From Labia minor (lineage: Eukaryota > Arthropoda > Insecta > Dermaptera > Spongiphoridae), in the NCBI GenBank assembly GCA_963082975.1, contig OY720350.1, positions 46,082,734-46,146,733 on the forward strand: 64,000 nucleotides of DNA. The letters are read 5' to 3'. A program made the position numbers and the translations under genes. This document shows positions 61,056 to 64,000 of this stretch, one piece after another. Below the pieces are notes generated by a model that was not told where the DNA came from, did not search any database, and worked only from the letters and a program-made list of their open reading frames with translations. The first letter of the stretch is position 1, and every line of letters starts with the position of its first letter.

Positions 61056-62532
61056 ATGTCTGACATAATATTTCAAGCCCTTAAAAATTCCCGTTTAAAA
61101 AAATATCAACATCTTTATCAGAAATATAAATATTTTTTAGCTATTGATTTTGAAGCAACTTGTGATAAAAGTCCAATTTATGAGCCCAAGGTATGACAAA
61201 TAATAAGTTAACCTTCAAAAATAAAATTTTGACCAGAATATCATATTTCATGGATACATTTAATTTGTAATAAGATATTAAAAATTAGAAATGAATCTCA
61301 GAGAAAGAAAGAAATTATACTGGATAAATAAGTTTAATTATTTGTTTTGAAAAATAATTTTTTAACCGAGTTTAGTTATAAATTTTCTAAGTTTTAAAAA
61401 ATGTTAATTTAATAATTTTTATTGGTAGTAGTCATTCATTCAATAAAATGCATTCTACATATTTTTTTTAAATGTTAAATTTTTAGCTAGATAAATTATT
61501 ATTTTTTTTTTCAAAAATATCAATCTTACAATTATTATAAAATCTTTAGAAATAGATTATAAGGGTTCTGGGGATTATCAATACTAAGAGATATTAAAAT
61601 AAAAACAATATCTAACGTTTATTATATTATTTTAGGAGATTATTGAATTTCCATGCTTGGTTTTGAATGCTGAGACTTTATTCAAGGAAAACCAGTTTCA
61701 TTTTTATGTCAAGCCGACGGTTAAGCCTATACTGACAGATTTTTGTGTAGATCTCACGGGAATAACGCAGGTAAATAAAATATACACCATTGACTAGAAC
61801 GAGTATGAAGGATAACAATTTATATAATCAATAATATAAAATAAATAATTAGGATTTAGTTTTAACTGTCAACTAGATATATTAAGAAAATTTATAGTTT
61901 TCAAAAAATTTAATTTTATTTATCTGTTTTTGTTAAATCTAGATTCAAATATTTAGTCCGTTTTGCATAATTTACAAAATTTAAAACATTTATATATAGG
62001 AAACAATTTCAGAATCTGAAGAATTTCCAAAAGTTTTTGAAAGATTTAATAAATGGATCTCCGAAAATGGATATTTTACTGAACCAAATAAAAGTACTTT
62101 TGTTACTCATGGTGATTGGGACTTGAAAGTTATGTTACCAAAACAATGTGCCCAATCCAATATTTTACTTCCTGATTATTTTAATCAATGGGTAGATATT
62201 CGTAAGGTAAGAATTCTTAAATTATCATAATATTTATTATAAGTTATTTGAAATTGTAAAAAATAATTTTATTTTTTAAAGAGTTTCTACGAATTAAAAA
62301 ATTATTTTCCCAGAGGAATAAAGGATATTTGTGCTAGATTAGAACTTGAACATAAAGGTTCACTTCATTCTGGAATAGGTAAGACACATAATATCTGAAA
62401 AAAACTTATCTAATTTTAAGATTTATTTTAGATGATGTTAGAAATATAATTTCAATAATTCGTGAGTTGATTCTACAAGGATTAGTGATTCAACCTAATA
62501 GTTTAAATGAAATTAAGAAATTAATTAAATAA
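61056..62532 (+). CDS. ERI1/ERI3-family 3'-5' exoribonuclease
   Basis: Coding exons 61056-61190, 61636-61770, 62000-62206, 62282-62378 and 62432-62532 (675 nt, 224 residues), all GT-AG. The protein is one DEDDh exonuclease domain. Motif I is FLAIDFEATC (Asp and Glu ligands, about residues 33-38). EIIEFPCLVLNAETL and LTGITQ follow. Motif II is THGDWDLKVML. Motif III is HSGIDDVRNI, with the catalytic His and last Asp. Length and order match ERI3 and Drosophila Snipper, which lack the SAP domain of ERI1. Relatives trim 3' ends of structured RNA; ERI1 acts on histone mRNA, 5.8S rRNA and siRNA. The substrate here cannot be read from sequence. The start (MSDIIFQALKNSRLKKY) is the only ATG ahead of the domain in exon 1. 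Which family member it is remains open. Confidence 0.92.
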
Positions 62533-63209
62533 ATTGGATTATACATTTAATTCAATTTATATAAACTTTAATATTATTACATGTTAATTTTGCTAATATA
62601 TAAAGAAATATTCATAGTTATAATTTATAATATGAATTATAAGTTTTCTTTTCTATTATAGAATAAAAGAAAATTTATTTTTATTCAATTGTTATTTTAA
62701 ATCAACTTCCAAAATACATAATATACATTTATTATTATATAAAATTATTTTCTTATTTTTATTTTTATATCTATCGTTTTTTCTTTTTGTATGTTTGTAT
62801 TTTAAGTTTTAATAATATTAAAATATAATTATAATAGAAAAATGCATTGTTTTATTTGGAATAAAATATATTTATATTATATATATATATATATATAAAT
62901 ATATAAATATATAATAATAATAATAATGAACAAAAATCATTTCCTTTAATATTTAGAAAATACATAATTCCCATTAATATTTTATTTGGAATTTTTTTTT
63001 GTCATAACATTAAAACAAATGATTTTATAAAATCATTATCACAATATATTGAATTTAAAATATTGATTGACTATTTTATAAATTCAAAATCATTAAATAA
63101 TAATAAAAAAAATTTCGATTGAAGTGCTTCCATAAATGAATAAAGAATACAAGTTTTTATTTAATTATATTCATTAAATATAGTGACATTATGAAAAAAT
63201 AAATAAATA
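62533..63209. other. Convergent intergenic region
   Basis: 3' flanks of the exonuclease (plus; candidate AATAAA at 62662-62667) and the STE24 protease (minus; candidate AATAAA at 63157-63162). A TA/ATA simple-repeat run lies at 62875-62928. No gene. Confidence 0.6.
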
Positions 63210-63963
63210 TCAGTCGGAATGTGTTCCCTGCACAAGAGCTCTAAGTCGTTCTAGAAGAGGAGGATGCGAATGATGCCAGGCTGAATACAAATTATCGTAA
63301 ACAGGAAAGCCAAGATTATCTGCATTTAATTTGATAAGAGCACGTCTTAATTGGTTCGACATTCCAAGACTTGCAGCGAAGGCGTCTGCTTGAAACTCAT
63401 GTCGGCGACTTAGAATCGTCATCACAAAGTTCAGTAACTGAAAAATTTTTATAAGAATTTGTATGAAAACTAAATATGTATTAATTTGTTTCTATATTGA
63501 GTTAGATAAAAAATGTTACCGCATTGTAGGGTGTGAATATAAATTGGAAGACAATCATAAACCCTATAAGAACAGGTTGAACATTACGGAATCCAAAAGC
63601 TGAATACATTGCTTGATATTCAAAAAGAAAGGCAAAAACCCAGATAACTAGTAAAAGGTTAACCTAAAATAATACAAATATAATTAAAATTATATTTGAA
63701 ATTGGGAATAATCTTTCCTCAAAACTGTACCTGCATAATAATAATTCCTTTCAATACATGATTTAATTTCCAGTGTCCCAATTCGTGACCTAAAACTGCT
63801 AGTACTTCATTATTATCACATCCTTTACCAGTATCTTTAGTTTCTTTTTTCTCAGAAGCATCAGAAGGTACATAATCCTTTAGAAGCGTGTCAAAAAGTA
63901 CAATTCTTTTATTTTTAAAAAATCCATAAAAGTATGCATTACTGTGCATTGAACGTTTTGAGC
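63210..63963 (-). CDS. ZMPSTE24: CAAX prenyl protease 1 (STE24/ZMPSTE24), 3' part only
   Basis: Three exons are visible: 63731-63963, 63520-63663 and 63210-63437; the gene continues past the right edge. The first visible exon has [20 protein letters not shown], then [15 protein letters not shown], the HExxH zinc-binding and catalytic motif of M48 metalloproteases. The middle exon is hydrophobic ([17 protein letters not shown]), one or two membrane spans. The last exon has [12 protein letters not shown], whose Glu is the third zinc ligand, and ends [17 protein letters not shown]24 enzymes sit in ER and inner nuclear membranes, cleave the AAX tripeptide from farnesylated CAAX proteins and process prelamin A. 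Visible coding length is 605 nt, roughly the last 200 residues of a family usually near 450-475. All key residues are present. Confidence 0.93.
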
Positions 63964-64000
63964 CTGTTAATATAAAATTACAATTATATTAAAAATATTC

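Noticed and set aside
1..64000. Search by eye for tRNA, rRNA, CRISPR arrays, viral genes or a bacterial-type operon
   Set aside because: No cloverleaf with A/B boxes, no rRNA-like block, no regular spacer array and no viral structural or replication gene was recognised. Absence was not tested computationally.

Overview
The window is nuclear DNA from an animal, almost certainly an arthropod and probably an insect. The base composition is very AT-rich. Genes are split by GT-AG introns. The interspersed DNA is Helitrons, hAT and TA-flanked MITEs, and decayed non-LTR retrotransposons. The protein content (DIAP1-like two-BIR plus RING inhibitors of apoptosis, cyclin G, an ERI1/ERI3-type exonuclease, a STE24 CAAX protease) fits an arthropod. 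I cannot name the species from sequence alone. No rRNA, tRNA, CRISPR or bacterial-type feature was seen.

Layout. 1-6 kb is a graveyard of transposable elements: a dispersed repeat with a GGAC/AGAC tandem, two LINE reverse-transcriptase remnants, Helitron copies with recognisable termini, and a PIF1-type Helitron helicase remnant. 6.1-9.5 kb holds a two-exon minus-strand gene of unknown function whose intron carries three hAT-type MITEs. 11.8-30.9 kb is a tandem array of three complete minus-strand IAP genes (called A, B, C here). Each has three coding exons, a separate 5' non-coding exon and its own copy of a conserved promoter region. The deduced proteins are 348, 371 and 379 residues. All BIR and RING metal ligands are intact, so all three look functional.

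From about 31 to 54.6 kb I find no convincing gene. This stretch has repeats, Helitron copies, a TA-flanked MITE and several short islands of higher GC that may be regulatory. 54.7-60.7 kb is cyclin G on the minus strand, with four coding exons, a long 5' intron and a probable non-coding first exon. Head to head with it, 61.06-62.53 kb encodes a five-exon ERI1/ERI3-family 3'-5' exonuclease on the plus strand. The window ends with the last three coding exons of a STE24/ZMPSTE24 zinc protease on the minus strand, convergent with the exonuclease and running off the right edge.

The genes do not form a pathway. The most interesting biology is the IAP array: similarity between copies is mosaic from exon to exon, which suggests gene conversion, and the promoter modules were duplicated with the coding regions. 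I found no clear evidence of an undescribed molecular system. The findings below are duplications, transposon structures, candidate exons and candidate regulatory islands. All exon coordinates were deduced by eye from reading frames and splice consensus, and were cross-checked by the summed exon lengths being divisible by three.
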